A stretch of 64,000 nt of DNA from JAABUE01 sp037440925 (lineage in GTDB: Bacteria; Chloroflexota; Anaerolineae; Anaerolineales; Villigracilaceae): the NCBI GenBank assembly GCA_037440925.1, contig JBBITF010000013.1:1-64000 (forward strand), given 5' to 3'. The number at the start of each line of letters is the position of its first letter. Within the stretch, counting starts at the first letter, position 1. Shown here piece after piece: positions 5,988 through 14,597 of the stretch. The notes under the pieces are model-generated. The model worked only from the letters and a program-made list of their open reading frames with translations, was not told where the DNA came from and searched no databases. Position numbers and translations under genes: made by a program.

Positions 5988-8017
5988 CAAAAACCACAAC
6001 AAACCAGCCCGACGGTCAGGAAAAAATTGGCGTTTACGTTTGCCACTGTGGTTCCAACATCGCCGGAATGGTGGATGTCCAACAAGTTGCGCAATGGGCC
6101 GGCAGCCGCCTTAAGGATCGCGGCGTTGTCGTTGCACGCGATTATAAATTCATGTGTTCCAGCCTGGGGCAGGAACTAATCGAAAAAGATATCAAAGAAT
6201 TGGGGTTGACGCGCGTGGTCGTAGCGGCCTGTTCTCCACATCTGCACGAGAAAACGTTTCGCACAGCATGTGAACGCGCCGGCCTGAATCCTTTTCTATG
6301 CGAATTGGTTTCCATTCGTGAACAAGTATCGTGGGTGCATACTGATAAAGTGGTGGCCACGCAGAAATCACAAGCCGTGGTTTCAGGCGGCGTGGAGCGC
6401 GTGCTGCACCATGAACCGCTAGAACCGCTCACCGTGCCAATCCATCCAGACACGCTCATAGTAGGGGGCGGTATTGCGGGGATTCAGGCCGCATTGGAAA
6501 TTGCCGATGCCGGTTACCATGTATTCATTGTAGAACGCGAGCCGTCCATCGGTGGGCATATGGCACAGTTCGACAAAACCTTCCCCACGCTCGACTGCGC
6601 TGCCTGTATCCTGACGCCCAAAATGGTGCAGGCCGGCACACATCCTAACATCACTTTGCTGACCTGGAGTGAGGTGGAAAAGGTCGAAGGGTATGTTGGC
6701 AACTTCGATGTGACGATTCGCAAAAAGGCACGCAAAGTGAATGTAGAGAAGTGCACTGGCTGCGGCATCTGCCAGGAAAAATGCCCCAAGAAGATCATTG
6801 ACGATGTATACGAAGCCGGCCTGGGATACCGCAAAGCGATTTATACCCCCTTCCCTCAAGCGGTGCCTAAGTATCCTGTCCTGGATGTGAAGAATTGCAT
6901 TTTCTTCGAGAAAGGCACGTGCAAGGCTTGTCAGAAATTCTGCCCTACCGATGCAATTGACTTCGAACAACAAGATGAGATCTTGAACGTCAAGGTAGGC
7001 AACATCATCCTGGCAACCGGCTACGATTTGTTCGATGCCCGCAAGGTGACCAATTATGGCTATGGCAGGTTGGCCAACGTATTTACCAGCATCGAAATGG
7101 AACGTTTAACCAACGCTGCCGGTCCGACCAACGGGCAGATCGTCTTGCGCGATGGCAAGACTGTGCCAAAAGCAGTAGGCATTATTCACTGTGTTGGCTC
7201 CCGTGACCGGAACTTCAACAATTACTGCTCGGTCATCTGTTGTATGCAGAGTCTGAAATTTGCCCACTTGGTCCATGAACGGACGGGGGCGACCGTTTAC
7301 AATTTCTATATTGACATGCGCACTCCCTTCAAAGATTACGATGAATTCTATCAACGTGTACTGGAGGAAAGCACGCTCTTTGTGCGCGGCAAGGTAGCCG
7401 AGGTGACCGACGCGGCGCGTTTGCCCGGCGAGGAAGGGAAACTCATCATCCAGGTCGAGGATACGCTGGCAGGCAAGCAGCGGCGTATCCCCGTGGATAT
7501 GGTCATCCTGTCCACCGGCCTGGAACCGCGCAGAGACTCGAGGGAGGTCGGTAAATTATTTGGGATCTCTTGCTCGGCAAATGGTTGGTTTACCGAAAAG
7601 CATCCCAAACTCGACCCGGTGGCTACGATGACAGAGGGAATCTACATTGCGGGTTGTGCGCAAGGGCCGAAAGATATTCCAGCCAGCGTTGCGCAGGGGG
7701 CTGCTGCTGCTGCACGGGTGCTTGGCAAGATACAACAAAAAGAGATGGCTCTCGAACCGGTACGCGCCAGCGTGATTGAGGAAAAATGCTCTGGATGCCG
7801 CATTTGCAACAATCTGTGCCCGTTCAATGCAATTTTCTTCCACGAAGATCGCATGGTGACCGAAATCAACCCAGCGCTATGTCAGGGCTGTGGCACGTGC
7901 GTGGCAGCCTGCCCGGCTGGAGCCATTACCGGTACCGGCTTTAGCAACGAACAGGTCTTGGCGCAAATTGACGGCCTGTTATTGCTCAATGTCGGCGATG
8001 AACCAATCCCTGTATAG
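5984..8017 (+). CDS. hdrA: CoB-CoM heterodisulfide reductase-like subunit A, electron-bifurcating flavoprotein
   Basis: 677 residues, the normal size for HdrA. Order of features: an N-terminal VYVCHCG segment; a Rossmann FAD site GGGIAGIQAALEIADAGYHV near residue 160; the cluster-binding loop LDCAACILTPK near residue 204; a CTGCGICQEKCPKK ferredoxin motif near 256; a second Cys cluster CKACQKFCPTDA near 315; and two C-terminal 4Fe-4S motifs (CSGCRICNNLCP near 600, CQGCGTCVAACP near 633). HdrA is where electrons from hydrogenase are split between ferredoxin and the disulfide branch. Its stop is followed by GGAGGTG before mvhD. Confidence 0.94.
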   Translation: MTKTTTNQPDGQEKIGVYVCHCGSNIAGMVDVQQVAQWAGSRLKDRGVVVARDYKFMCSSLGQELIEKDIKELGLTRVVVAACSPHLHEKTFRTACERAGLNPFLCELVSIREQVSWVHTDKVVATQKSQAVVSGGVERVLHHEPLEPLTVPIHPDTLIVGGGIAGIQAALEIADAGYHVFIVEREPSIGGHMAQFDKTFPTLDCAACILTPKMVQAGTHPNITLLTWSEVEKVEGYVGNFDVTIRKKARKVNVEKCTGCGICQEKCPKKIIDDVYEAGLGYRKAIYTPFPQAVPKYPVLDVKNCIFFEKGTCKACQKFCPTDAIDFEQQDEILNVKVGNIILATGYDLFDARKVTNYGYGRLANVFTSIEMERLTNAAGPTNGQIVLRDGKTVPKAVGIIHCVGSRDRNFNNYCSVICCMQSLKFAHLVHERTGATVYNFYIDMRTPFKDYDEFYQRVLEESTLFVRGKVAEVTDAARLPGEEGKLIIQVEDTLAGKQRRIPVDMVILSTGLEPRRDSREVGKLFGISCSANGWFTEKHPKLDPVATMTEGIYIAGCAQGPKDIPASVAQGAAAAARVLGKIQQKEMALEPVRASVIEEKCSGCRICNNLCPFNAIFFHEDRMVTEINPALCQGCGTCVAACPAGAITGTGFSNEQVLAQIDGLLLLNVGDEPIPV

Positions 8018-8027
8018 GAGGTGAAAA

Positions 8028-8513
8028 ATGAGCGATGTATTCGAACCTGTCATCGTCGGCTTTACCTGCAACTGGTGCTCGTACCGCGCAGCAGACCTGG
8101 CGGGTACAGCGCGCATGAAATATGCGCCTAACATCCGCCTGATTCGTCTGATGTGTTCGGGACGCTTGGATCCGACGTTCGTTTTCAAAGCGCTGGCCAA
8201 TGGAGCCGATGGGGTCATGATCACAGGCTGCCATCCAGGTGAGTGTCACTATCTGGAACAAAACTACAAGGCCCTGAGGCGCTTCCATTTGATGCGCCGC
8301 ACGTTGAAAGGGCTGGGGGTAGAGCCAGAGCGCGTCAAACTGGTATGGGCTAGCGCAGCCGAAGGCGCAAAATTTGCCAGTGAAGTCACCGCATTTGTGG
8401 AAGAGATTCGCGCCTTGGGCCCTCTCCACTGGGGCAAAGCCCTAGGAAACGGCAGCACGCCAAATGTCGCGGAAGAAGCGGTGGGCAAAGAAAAAATGGA
8501 GGTGGCAGCATGA
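8028..8513 (+). CDS. mvhD: F420-non-reducing hydrogenase iron-sulfur subunit D
   Basis: A 161-residue 2Fe-2S protein that couples the MvhAG hydrogenase to HdrA. Recognised by FTCNWCSYRAADLAGTARM (C14, C17), MCSGRLDP near 44, and GCHPGECHYLEQNYKA near 68. These five cysteines and the length match the MvhD family. An SD sequence GGAGGTG precedes the ATG. It overlaps mvhG by 4 nt (ATGA). The gene order hdrA-mvhD is the same as in many bacterial Hdr-Mvh clusters, with MvhD as the physical bridge. Confidence 0.92.
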   Translation: MSDVFEPVIVGFTCNWCSYRAADLAGTARMKYAPNIRLIRLMCSGRLDPTFVFKALANGADGVMITGCHPGECHYLEQNYKALRRFHLMRRTLKGLGVEPERVKLVWASAAEGAKFASEVTAFVEEIRALGPLHWGKALGNGSTPNVAEEAVGKEKMEVAA

Positions 8514-9493
8514 GTAAGCCTAAATTTGCCATGTACTGGGCGGCTTCCTGTGGAGGTTGTGAAATTGCTGTCCTGAACATCCACGAGAAAATTTTAGACG
8601 TGGATGCAAACTTCGATGTCGTGTTCTGGCCGGTAGCCGTAGATACCAAGTATAAAGATGTAGAAGCCATGCCAGATGGAGACATTTTGCTAACGCTCTT
8701 CAACGGCGGTATTCGCAACGATGAAAACGAGCATATTGCCAAACTTCTGCGCAAGAAATCTCAGATTTTGGTGGCTTTTGGCTCTTGCGCCTGCGAGGGT
8801 TGTATCCCTGGCCTGGCTAATCTGAGCCCGGCCTCGGAAATTGTGGAGACAGCCTTTAGCACCGTTTCGACGGATAATCCGAACAACGTTCGCCCACAAA
8901 CACATTACACGGTGCCAGAGGGTGAAATTCAAATTCCGCGCATCTACCCCACCCTTCGCACTCTGGATCAGGTGGTTGAGGTAGATTATTACATGCCCGG
9001 CTGTCCGCCCGAATCGCATCAAATTGCGGCGGTGGTGGATTTGGTGGTGCAGGTCTTACAAGGCAAGGCGGAGTTGCCGCCCAAAGGCTCCGTCATCGGC
9101 GCAGGCAATTCAACCGTGTGCGACGAATGCCCCCGCAAGCGGAACGTCAAATCTATCACTTCGTTCAAGCGCATCTTTGGACAGCCCATTGACCCTGAGC
9201 TCTGCCTCTTAGAACAGGGGATTCCCTGCAACGGCATCGCTACCCGAAGCGGTTGCAATGCGCGTTGTCCAAGCGCCGGGGCGCAATGTATCGGATGCTA
9301 TGGGCCGGCAGAAGGGGTGATTGATTACGGAGCAAGGTTGATTACGGCCTTTGCCTCGGTGATCAACAGCACCGACCCAGAAGAAATTGACGCCATCTTA
9401 GACGGCATCCCCGACCCGACCGGTCAGTTTTATCGCTTCAACCTGGCAGGTTCCTTGCTCAAAGCGGGCAAATCGGCTTGGGACAAGGCATAG
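8510..9493 (+). CDS. mvhG: [NiFe] hydrogenase small subunit, Mvh (group 3c) type
   Basis: A 327-residue small subunit. The proximal-cluster motif SCGGCE (C14, C17) opens the protein; GSCACEGCIPGLANL, MPGCPPESHQI and a CDECPRKR segment supply further cluster ligands, followed by a Cys-rich stretch GCNARCPSAGAQCIGCYGPAEG near 250. No twin-arginine signal peptide is present, so the enzyme is cytoplasmic, as expected for group 3 hydrogenases. It passes electrons from the NiFe site in MvhA to MvhD. The stop is followed by a short gap with AGGAGG before mvhA. Confidence 0.92.
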   Translation: MSKPKFAMYWAASCGGCEIAVLNIHEKILDVDANFDVVFWPVAVDTKYKDVEAMPDGDILLTLFNGGIRNDENEHIAKLLRKKSQILVAFGSCACEGCIPGLANLSPASEIVETAFSTVSTDNPNNVRPQTHYTVPEGEIQIPRIYPTLRTLDQVVEVDYYMPGCPPESHQIAAVVDLVVQVLQGKAELPPKGSVIGAGNSTVCDECPRKRNVKSITSFKRIFGQPIDPELCLLEQGIPCNGIATRSGCNARCPSAGAQCIGCYGPAEGVIDYGARLITAFASVINSTDPEEIDAILDGIPDPTGQFYRFNLAGSLLKAGKSAWDKA

Positions 9494-9502
9494 GAGGCAA
9501 CC

Positions 9503-10972
9503 ATGACGCAACGAATCACAATTGACCCCATCACTCGCCTGGAAGGACACGGCAAGATCGAAATCTTCCTGGACGAGGAAGGTAATGTTGCCAATACCTA
9601 TTTTCAAATTCCGGAATTACGCGGCTTCGAACGCTTTTGCGTTGGTCGTCCGGTGGAAGAAATGCCGCTGCTGACCAATCGCATTTGCGGCGTTTGCCCA
9701 GAAGCGCACCACATGGCAGCAGCCAAAGCAGCCGATGCGGTCTATCATGTTGATCCGCCGCGCACCGCTAAGATGCTACGCGAGTTGCTTTACTCGGCGT
9801 TCTATTGCACCGACCATACCACCCACTTCTATGCGCTGGCTGGCCCCGATTTCGTCATCGGACCGGATGCGCCTGTAGCCGAACGCAACATTCTAGGCAT
9901 CATCCACAAAGTGGGTCTGGAAATCGGTGGCAAAGTCATTCAGATGCGCAAGTATGGGCATACCGTAGTCGAAATGATCGGTGGCCGCAAGGTGCATCCC
10001 TGCACGTCTATCCCCGGCGGATTGACAAAAGGGATCAGCAAGGAGCAGCAAAAAGAAATCCTGGAGATGGGCAAGTGGGCAATTGAGTTTGCTCAATTTA
10101 GCCTGAAGTTGTTCAACGATATCGTACTAGGTAATAAAGAATATGTTGACTTGATCTTAAACGATATCTATACCCATCGCACCTATTACATGGGCCTAAT
10201 GGATGAGAACAACCACGTCAACTTCTATGACGGCAAGGTCCGTGTGGTGGATCCGGAAGGAAAAGAACTGGTGAAATACGCTCCACAGGACTATACTCAG
10301 CATATTGCCGAGCATGTAGAGCCGTGGACCTATCTCAAGTTCCCCTACCTCAAAGCAGTGGGCTGGAAAGGGTTTACCGATGGCAAGGACTCGGGTGTGT
10401 ATTGCGCTACCCCGCTCTCACGCCTAAACGCCGCCGACGGTATGGCTACGCCGAAAGCGCAAGAGGAATACGAAAAATTCTACAAGACACTGGGCGGCAA
10501 GCCGGTGCATCAGCGCCTGGCAACTCATTGGGCACGCCTCATCGAATTGCTCTATGCGGCCGAGCGATGGGTAGAACTAGCCAGCGACCCGGAAATCACT
10601 TCAGACAATTTCCACACCGTCCCCACAGAAACGCCGACGGAGGGCGTAGGCATCGTGGAGGCTCCGCGCGGTACACTCACCCATCACTACATTACCGACG
10701 AACGCGGTGTGTTGACCAAGGTCAACTTGATTGTCGGCACCACCAATAACTATGCACCGATCAGCATGTCTATCAACAAAGCCGCCCGCAATCTGATCAA
10801 GAAAGGCACGGTAATTAGCGAGGGCCTGCTCAACATGGTTGAAATGGCTTTCCGAGCGTATGACCCCTGCTTTGGCTGCGCCACGCACTCCTTGCCCGGC
10901 CAAATGCCATTGCAAGTAACCATCCGCGACGTAAATGGCACACCCGTAGAAGTGTTCAAACAGTTTTGCTAG
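9503..10972 (+). CDS. mvhA: [NiFe] hydrogenase large subunit, Mvh (group 3c) type
   Basis: 489 residues carrying the NiFe active site. The N-terminal ligand motif is NRICGVC (C62, C65) and the C-terminal one is DPCFGCATH (C456, C459). A 27-residue extension follows His462; in this family it is removed by the dedicated endopeptidase after nickel insertion, and that protease is encoded next (11047-11571). ITRLEGHGKIEI near the N-terminus is also typical. All four nickel ligands are Cys; none is replaced by Sec. Together with HdrABC it would oxidise H2 and bifurcate electrons. Confidence 0.94.
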   Translation: MTQRITIDPITRLEGHGKIEIFLDEEGNVANTYFQIPELRGFERFCVGRPVEEMPLLTNRICGVCPEAHHMAAAKAADAVYHVDPPRTAKMLRELLYSAFYCTDHTTHFYALAGPDFVIGPDAPVAERNILGIIHKVGLEIGGKVIQMRKYGHTVVEMIGGRKVHPCTSIPGGLTKGISKEQQKEILEMGKWAIEFAQFSLKLFNDIVLGNKEYVDLILNDIYTHRTYYMGLMDENNHVNFYDGKVRVVDPEGKELVKYAPQDYTQHIAEHVEPWTYLKFPYLKAVGWKGFTDGKDSGVYCATPLSRLNAADGMATPKAQEEYEKFYKTLGGKPVHQRLATHWARLIELLYAAERWVELASDPEITSDNFHTVPTETPTEGVGIVEAPRGTLTHHYITDERGVLTKVNLIVGTTNNYAPISMSINKAARNLIKKGTVISEGLLNMVEMAFRAYDPCFGCATHSLPGQMPLQVTIRDVNGTPVEVFKQFC

Positions 10973-11046
10973 ACAGGAGGAGCGTCCGTCCAGGTGAGGG
11001 CTGCGCACGTATCATCCAGCAGCCCTCACCACGGAGGCAGAACAAC

Positions 11047-11571
11047 ATGAAGAAACTCATCATTGGGCTAGGCAATCCTATTCTCGGTGATGATGGCGTG
11101 GGCTGGAAAGTGGCCGAAATCGTACAGAAATCTTTACAAGCCCAGCCTGGCTATCGCCTGCCCTATCGGCCGAGCAATTCGAAGACCATAGAACATCTCT
11201 CGCCGGTGGAAGTAGAATGCGCCTCATTGGGGGGATTGAGCCTGATGGAACGTTTGTTGGGATACGAACATGTGATCTTGATTGACTCCCTCACCACAGG
11301 CCAAAATCCAATCGGAAGCGTTCAGGTTTTCCCGCTGGAAAAGCTGCCTCATCCTATGGCCGGCCATTCTGCCTCTCCTCATGACGTAAGCCTGCTCACT
11401 GCCTTGCAAATTGCTGCGAACATTGGCGCCAACGTCCCTCTAAAAATAGATGTGGTTGCTATCGAAGCGCAGAACGTGTATGATTTTTCAGAAGCGCTCA
11501 CCCCGGCCGTCGCAGCAGCCGTTCCGGTTGCTGTAGAACAAGTTTTGCTATTACTCCAGGAGGCCCCATGA
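11047..11571 (+). CDS. Hydrogenase maturation endopeptidase (M52 family)
   Basis: A 174-residue protease of the HyaD/HycI group that trims the C-terminus of the large subunit. Visible: GLGNPILGDDGVGWKVAE at the start with the metal-binding acidic residue, VILIDSL in the middle and SPHD, supplying the conserved Asp and His. The ATG at 11047 has GGAGG about 10 nt upstream; the longer in-frame version would overlap the end of mvhA. The stop overlaps the next start (ATGA). Its neighbour mvhA has the C-terminal extension it would cleave. The insert between residues 30 and 55 is somewhat long but plausible. Confidence 0.9.
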   Translation: MKKLIIGLGNPILGDDGVGWKVAEIVQKSLQAQPGYRLPYRPSNSKTIEHLSPVEVECASLGGLSLMERLLGYEHVILIDSLTTGQNPIGSVQVFPLEKLPHPMAGHSASPHDVSLLTALQIAANIGANVPLKIDVVAIEAQNVYDFSEALTPAVAAAVPVAVEQVLLLLQEAP

Positions 11572-12035
11572 TTTCCCCTGAACTTTTACGCCGTTTCCCT
11601 TTTTTCAACTTCATGAATGATGCTCAGTTGAAAGCCGTTGCTATGATCGCCGAAGAGAAGGCCTACAGCAGCGGAGAGGAGATCGTTGCCAACAACACTC
11701 CTGCATCAAAACTATATTTTTTGGTTGACGGCTCTGCCTCATATTATTACATCGTCACAAGCGAGCATGACCCTTATTACAAAAAAGAATATTACATCAG
11801 TGACTTCAACCCTGGAGAGATTTTCGGCATCTCAGCCCTGATTGAACCCTACATCTTTATAGCCTCGGTACGCGCTGAAAAGCCCTGTCGCTTGATCGAG
11901 ATTGACGCCTCTGCCCTGCGCGCCCTGTGCGAAGTGGATGCGGAACTAAACTGCGGATTGCTGCGCGCTGTGGCAAAAGCCGCTATGGAGCGTTTACAGC
12001 ATACTCGCGTACAGCTGGTGGCAGCCAAGGGCTAG
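11568..12035 (+). CDS. Cyclic nucleotide-binding domain protein without DNA-binding domain
   Basis: A 155-residue protein. The N-terminal ~125 residues form a CRP-type beta-roll (FPFFNFMNDAQL, SGEEIVANNTPASKLYFLVD, FNPGEIFGISALIEPYIF, then a dimerisation-like C helix DAELNCGLLRAVAKAAMERL). It stops where CRP/FNR proteins would begin the winged helix-turn-helix. It is the last gene of the hdr-mvh operon (ATGA overlap). It may sense a nucleotide or redox-linked ligand and act on the hydrogenase/Hdr complex or on another regulator; this is inference. A classical CRP role is unlikely because no HTH is encoded before the stop. Confidence 0.85.
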   Translation: MISPELLRRFPFFNFMNDAQLKAVAMIAEEKAYSSGEEIVANNTPASKLYFLVDGSASYYYIVTSEHDPYYKKEYYISDFNPGEIFGISALIEPYIFIASVRAEKPCRLIEIDASALRALCEVDAELNCGLLRAVAKAAMERLQHTRVQLVAAKG

Positions 12036-12068
12036 AACGAATATCGCAACAAGAAAATATGTCAGTTG

Positions 12069-12136
12069 TGGGACAGGTCTCTAACCTGTCCCATAAAAGG
12101 CAAAGGTAGTAGGACAGATCGGAGACCTGTCCTACT
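12069..12136. repeat. Pair of inverted GGACAGGT hairpins between convergent genes
   Basis: Hairpin 1 is TGGGACAGGT-CTCTA-ACCTGTCCCA (12069-12093). Hairpin 2 is AGTAGGACAG-N9-CTGTCCTACT (12108-12136). Hairpin 2 read on the other strand gives GGACAGGTCTCCGATCTGTCC-type sequence, so the two are inverted copies of one unit. They sit between the converging cNMP gene and the AlaX-like gene. No U-tract, so not an ordinary rho-independent terminator. Confidence 0.75.
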
Positions 12137-12181
12137 CAGGGTTTGGCGATAGGCGCGCTACCGCGGACCAGAGAAAGTGCG

Positions 12182-13387
12182 CTACGTTCTTGGAAAGAGG
12201 TAGCCGCCTGCGTTTGTAAATATCCCGTCGAACGCTTGCTCATCTACCGCCCCACCTCCCTGCGCCAGGGATGAGTCCCCACCGCCGCGCAGGCCGAGAG
12301 GGGCGAGATGTTTTTGGAGGAGGTCGCGCGCATCCAAACCCGTATCGGCAGCGCAGACAGCCACCAGCGAGAGTTTCCCACCCTCGTAGCCGGCCAACAA
12401 GGCCGCCAGTCCAGGCTTTTTGCGCAGTTCGAGCGCCAACCCGCGTAGTTCGGCAGCAGGTCGGGCGCGGAAAGAGGCTGTGACCAGGCGCAGCGCACCA
12501 ACCGTCAGCGCAGAGGCGGCCAGTTGGTCGGCCTCAGCAGCCAGAAGTCGGGCGCGAAGCGTTTCGAGGTCAGACTGGGCGGCCTTGAGTTGGTCGAGTT
12601 TGCGCGTCAAGGCAGCGGGGACGTCTTCCCATCCCGTCTCCAGCAAAGCGGCGGTTTGTTGGGCCACGTCTTGGTAGAGGTCGAAATAGTCGAGCGCCTG
12701 GTAGCCGGCCACGAAATGCACCCGCAGTTTCTGGTTGACGCGCTCGGTCTTGACGATCTTCAAGATGCCGATCATGCCGGTATTGGGACAGTGTGTGCCG
12801 CCGCAGGGGGTGTAGTCGAAGCCTTCGACCTCCACCACACGGATCATCCCGCTGACCTTGGGCGGTTTGCGCAGCGGCAGGCGCGCGATCTCATCCTGGG
12901 TGAGGTGATAAGTCTTAACCGGGCGGTTCTCGAAGAAGATGCGGTTGGCAAAGGCTTCGGCGCGGCGCAGGGTTTCAGGAGACGCCTCGCCCACTTCCAG
13001 GTCAATGGTGGACGGGGTGTAGCCGTTGATGTTGGCCGAGAGGCTGTCTATACCGGCCACTTCGAGGAAGGCGGCCGAGAGGATGTGCTGGGCGGTGTGA
13101 TGCTGCATGGCGCGAATGCGGCGCTCGCGGTCTATGCGGGCGGGGTAATCGCCGGGCGGAATCGGTTGGTCAGCGATATGGAGGATGTCGTCATCTTCTT
13201 TGACCACCTCCAGAATGCGCGCCGCGCCGATGAAGCCGGTGTCGTGTTCCTGCCCGCCGCTGGTGGGATAGAAGTAGGTGCGCGGCAGGAGCAGCCCAAA
13301 CCTGCCCGCCCGCAACGGACGGCATTCGCTCACCTGGGCGGTGAATTCGAGGGTCAGCGGGTCGTCGAAGTAGAGTTGTTCGGTCAT
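12182..13387 (-). CDS. Alanyl-tRNA editing protein (AlaX-like, with DHHA1 domain)
   Basis: A 401-residue protein homologous to the editing and C-terminal parts of alanyl-tRNA synthetase but without the catalytic N-terminus. Zinc/catalytic motifs are visible: HHTAQHIL (H-x3-H) near residue 98 and CGGTHC near 190. The later part has a coiled-coil linker (QLKAAQSDLETLRARLLAAE) and a DHHA1-like domain ending in the Gly-rich LGLRGGGDSSLAQGGG. It would hydrolyse Ser- or Gly-mischarged tRNA-Ala in trans. It precedes nothing on its strand for 146 bp and follows femX by 9 bp, so it is probably the last gene of that transcription unit. Confidence 0.9.
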   Translation of the reverse strand: MTEQLYFDDPLTLEFTAQVSECRPLRAGRFGLLLPRTYFYPTSGGQEHDTGFIGAARILEVVKEDDDILHIADQPIPPGDYPARIDRERRIRAMQHHTAQHILSAAFLEVAGIDSLSANINGYTPSTIDLEVGEASPETLRRAEAFANRIFFENRPVKTYHLTQDEIARLPLRKPPKVSGMIRVVEVEGFDYTPCGGTHCPNTGMIGILKIVKTERVNQKLRVHFVAGYQALDYFDLYQDVAQQTAALLETGWEDVPAALTRKLDQLKAAQSDLETLRARLLAAEADQLAASALTVGALRLVTASFRARPAAELRGLALELRKKPGLAALLAGYEGGKLSLVAVCAADTGLDARDLLQKHLAPLGLRGGGDSSLAQGGGAVDEQAFDGIFTNAGGYLFPRT

Positions 13388-13396
13388 GGGGTCATC

Positions 13397-14551
13397 CTAT
13401 CCAACCGCCTGGCGGGCGCGCGCCTTGCCGCGCAAACGCATCACATCCAAAACGCGCGGGATGATCTCGGAATAAAGTTTATAGACCAGCGGGTTGGGCG
13501 CGTAGTCCCAGGCGCCCAGTGTGCGCACCACCTCTCCGCCCAGCCCCTCCTTGAAACGGAACACGCCCCACATGCCGTCGCTTTCATCGAAAACGTCCGG
13601 CGCGCCCCATAAATCGTAAACATTACAGCCGGCCGCCTTGGCGCGCCGCATGGCTTCCCATTGCAGCAGGTAGGCCGGCATCTTCTCGCGGTGGGCGTCG
13701 CGCGACATGCCATACAGGTAATAGGCCCGCCCCGCAAACCAGAACAGCACCAGCGCTGCCACCGGCTGGCCGTCCACTTCGGCGATCAGCGGCTCGGCGT
13801 GTGGGGGAGACCATTTTCGATTTTCGATTTTCGATTCGGGATTTTGGATTGGCGTTTGCATGAAAGTCTGCCAGATCGCCTGGTAATAGGCCTGGTCGCG
13901 GATGACAAACCCGTCGCGCACGGAAGTTTCGGCGTACATCTTGTAAAGCATAGGCAAATCATCCAGATTGCCTACACGCACCGTGACGCCCTTCTTGCCT
14001 GCCAGGCGGACGTTGTAGCGCGTCTTCTGCTTCATGCGCGCCAACATCTCCTCTTCGGATACGGACAAGTCCAGCAGGACGGTATTGCGGAATTGAATCT
14101 GCTCGGACGAAAAGCGCCAGCCCCTGCGCTTCAAGTCGGACATTGTGGCCTGCCCGCCGCTATCGAGGCTTTCTTCCTGCCCGCCGGGGATTCCCGTCCC
14201 CAGCCGCACGTCGGGGTCTATTTTCAGGAAGATACCGCCCTGGCGTTTGGCAAAAGCCTGCAAATCGTCCAGCACCCGCCCGCGCAGCGCCTCGTTCGAC
14301 CAATCCAGCAAGGGACCCTTAGGCGCGTACAACACGCTCAAGCGCGCCGCCATGCCGCGAATGGGGATACGACGCTTGAGAATCATGGCAGCCGCAACCA
14401 CGTTAGGCCCATCTATCCAAACGAACGGCATCGCCTCCCACCCATATTTGGCCTTGACCTGCGCCCACTCCCAGGTTTGCAGGAGATGTGGGCCCGGCAA
14501 TCCGGCAATCAGTTCGTTCCAGTGCGAGGGATCGTGTGAGAAGGGGAGCAT
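13397..14551 (-). CDS. FemAB-family aminoacyltransferase (paralogue 1)
   Basis: A 384-residue member of the FemABX/methicillin-resistance family, which adds amino acids from aminoacyl-tRNA to peptidoglycan precursors or performs related N-acyl transfers. Family marks: LLQTWEWAQVKAKYGW, LARMKQKTRYNVRLAGKKGV, YYLYGMSRDAHREKMPAYLLQWEAMRRAKAAG, YDLWG. A low-complexity insert NPESKIENRKW lies just before LIAEVDGQPVAAL; it is encoded by a 7-bp tandem repeat (13811-13853) and is absent from paralogue 2. A paralogue follows upstream on the same strand. Substrate is not known; surface-polymer context suggests cell-wall work. Confidence 0.85.
   Translation of the reverse strand: MLPFSHDPSHWNELIAGLPGPHLLQTWEWAQVKAKYGWEAMPFVWIDGPNVVAAAMILKRRIPIRGMAARLSVLYAPKGPLLDWSNEALRGRVLDDLQAFAKRQGGIFLKIDPDVRLGTGIPGGQEESLDSGGQATMSDLKRRGWRFSSEQIQFRNTVLLDLSVSEEEMLARMKQKTRYNVRLAGKKGVTVRVGNLDDLPMLYKMYAETSVRDGFVIRDQAYYQAIWQTFMQTPIQNPESKIENRKWSPPHAEPLIAEVDGQPVAALVLFWFAGRAYYLYGMSRDAHREKMPAYLLQWEAMRRAKAAGCNVYDLWGAPDVFDESDGMWGVFRFKEGLGGEVVRTLGAWDYAPNPLVYKLYSEIIPRVLDVMRLRGKARARQAVG
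13811..13853. repeat. 7-bp tandem repeat (GATTTTC)n inside femX paralogue 1
   Basis: About six degenerate units of 7 bp, GATTTTC being the most common. In frame within the coding region and not breaking it. The inserted residues correspond to a loop in the family alignment. Confidence 0.8.
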
Positions 14552-14553
14552 GA

Positions 14554-14597
14554 GGATTTACGATTTGCGATTTACGATTTACGCTTCACGTTTCACA
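14554..14597. repeat. 7-bp tandem repeat (GATTTAC)n at the end of femX paralogue 2
   Basis: Six units of GATTTAC, GATTTGC, GCTTCAC, GTTTCAC type. The array contains the stop codon of paralogue 2 (14579-14581), its last codons and the gap up to the start of paralogue 1. Confidence 0.8.

Noticed and set aside
12524..13612. Plus-strand open frame of 362 codons opposite the AlaX-like gene
   Set aside because: It is the antisense shadow of a gene with clear AlaX motifs; no known domain, no ribosome site.
13661..14539. Plus-strand open frame of 292 codons
   Set aside because: Antisense of FemAB paralogue 1.
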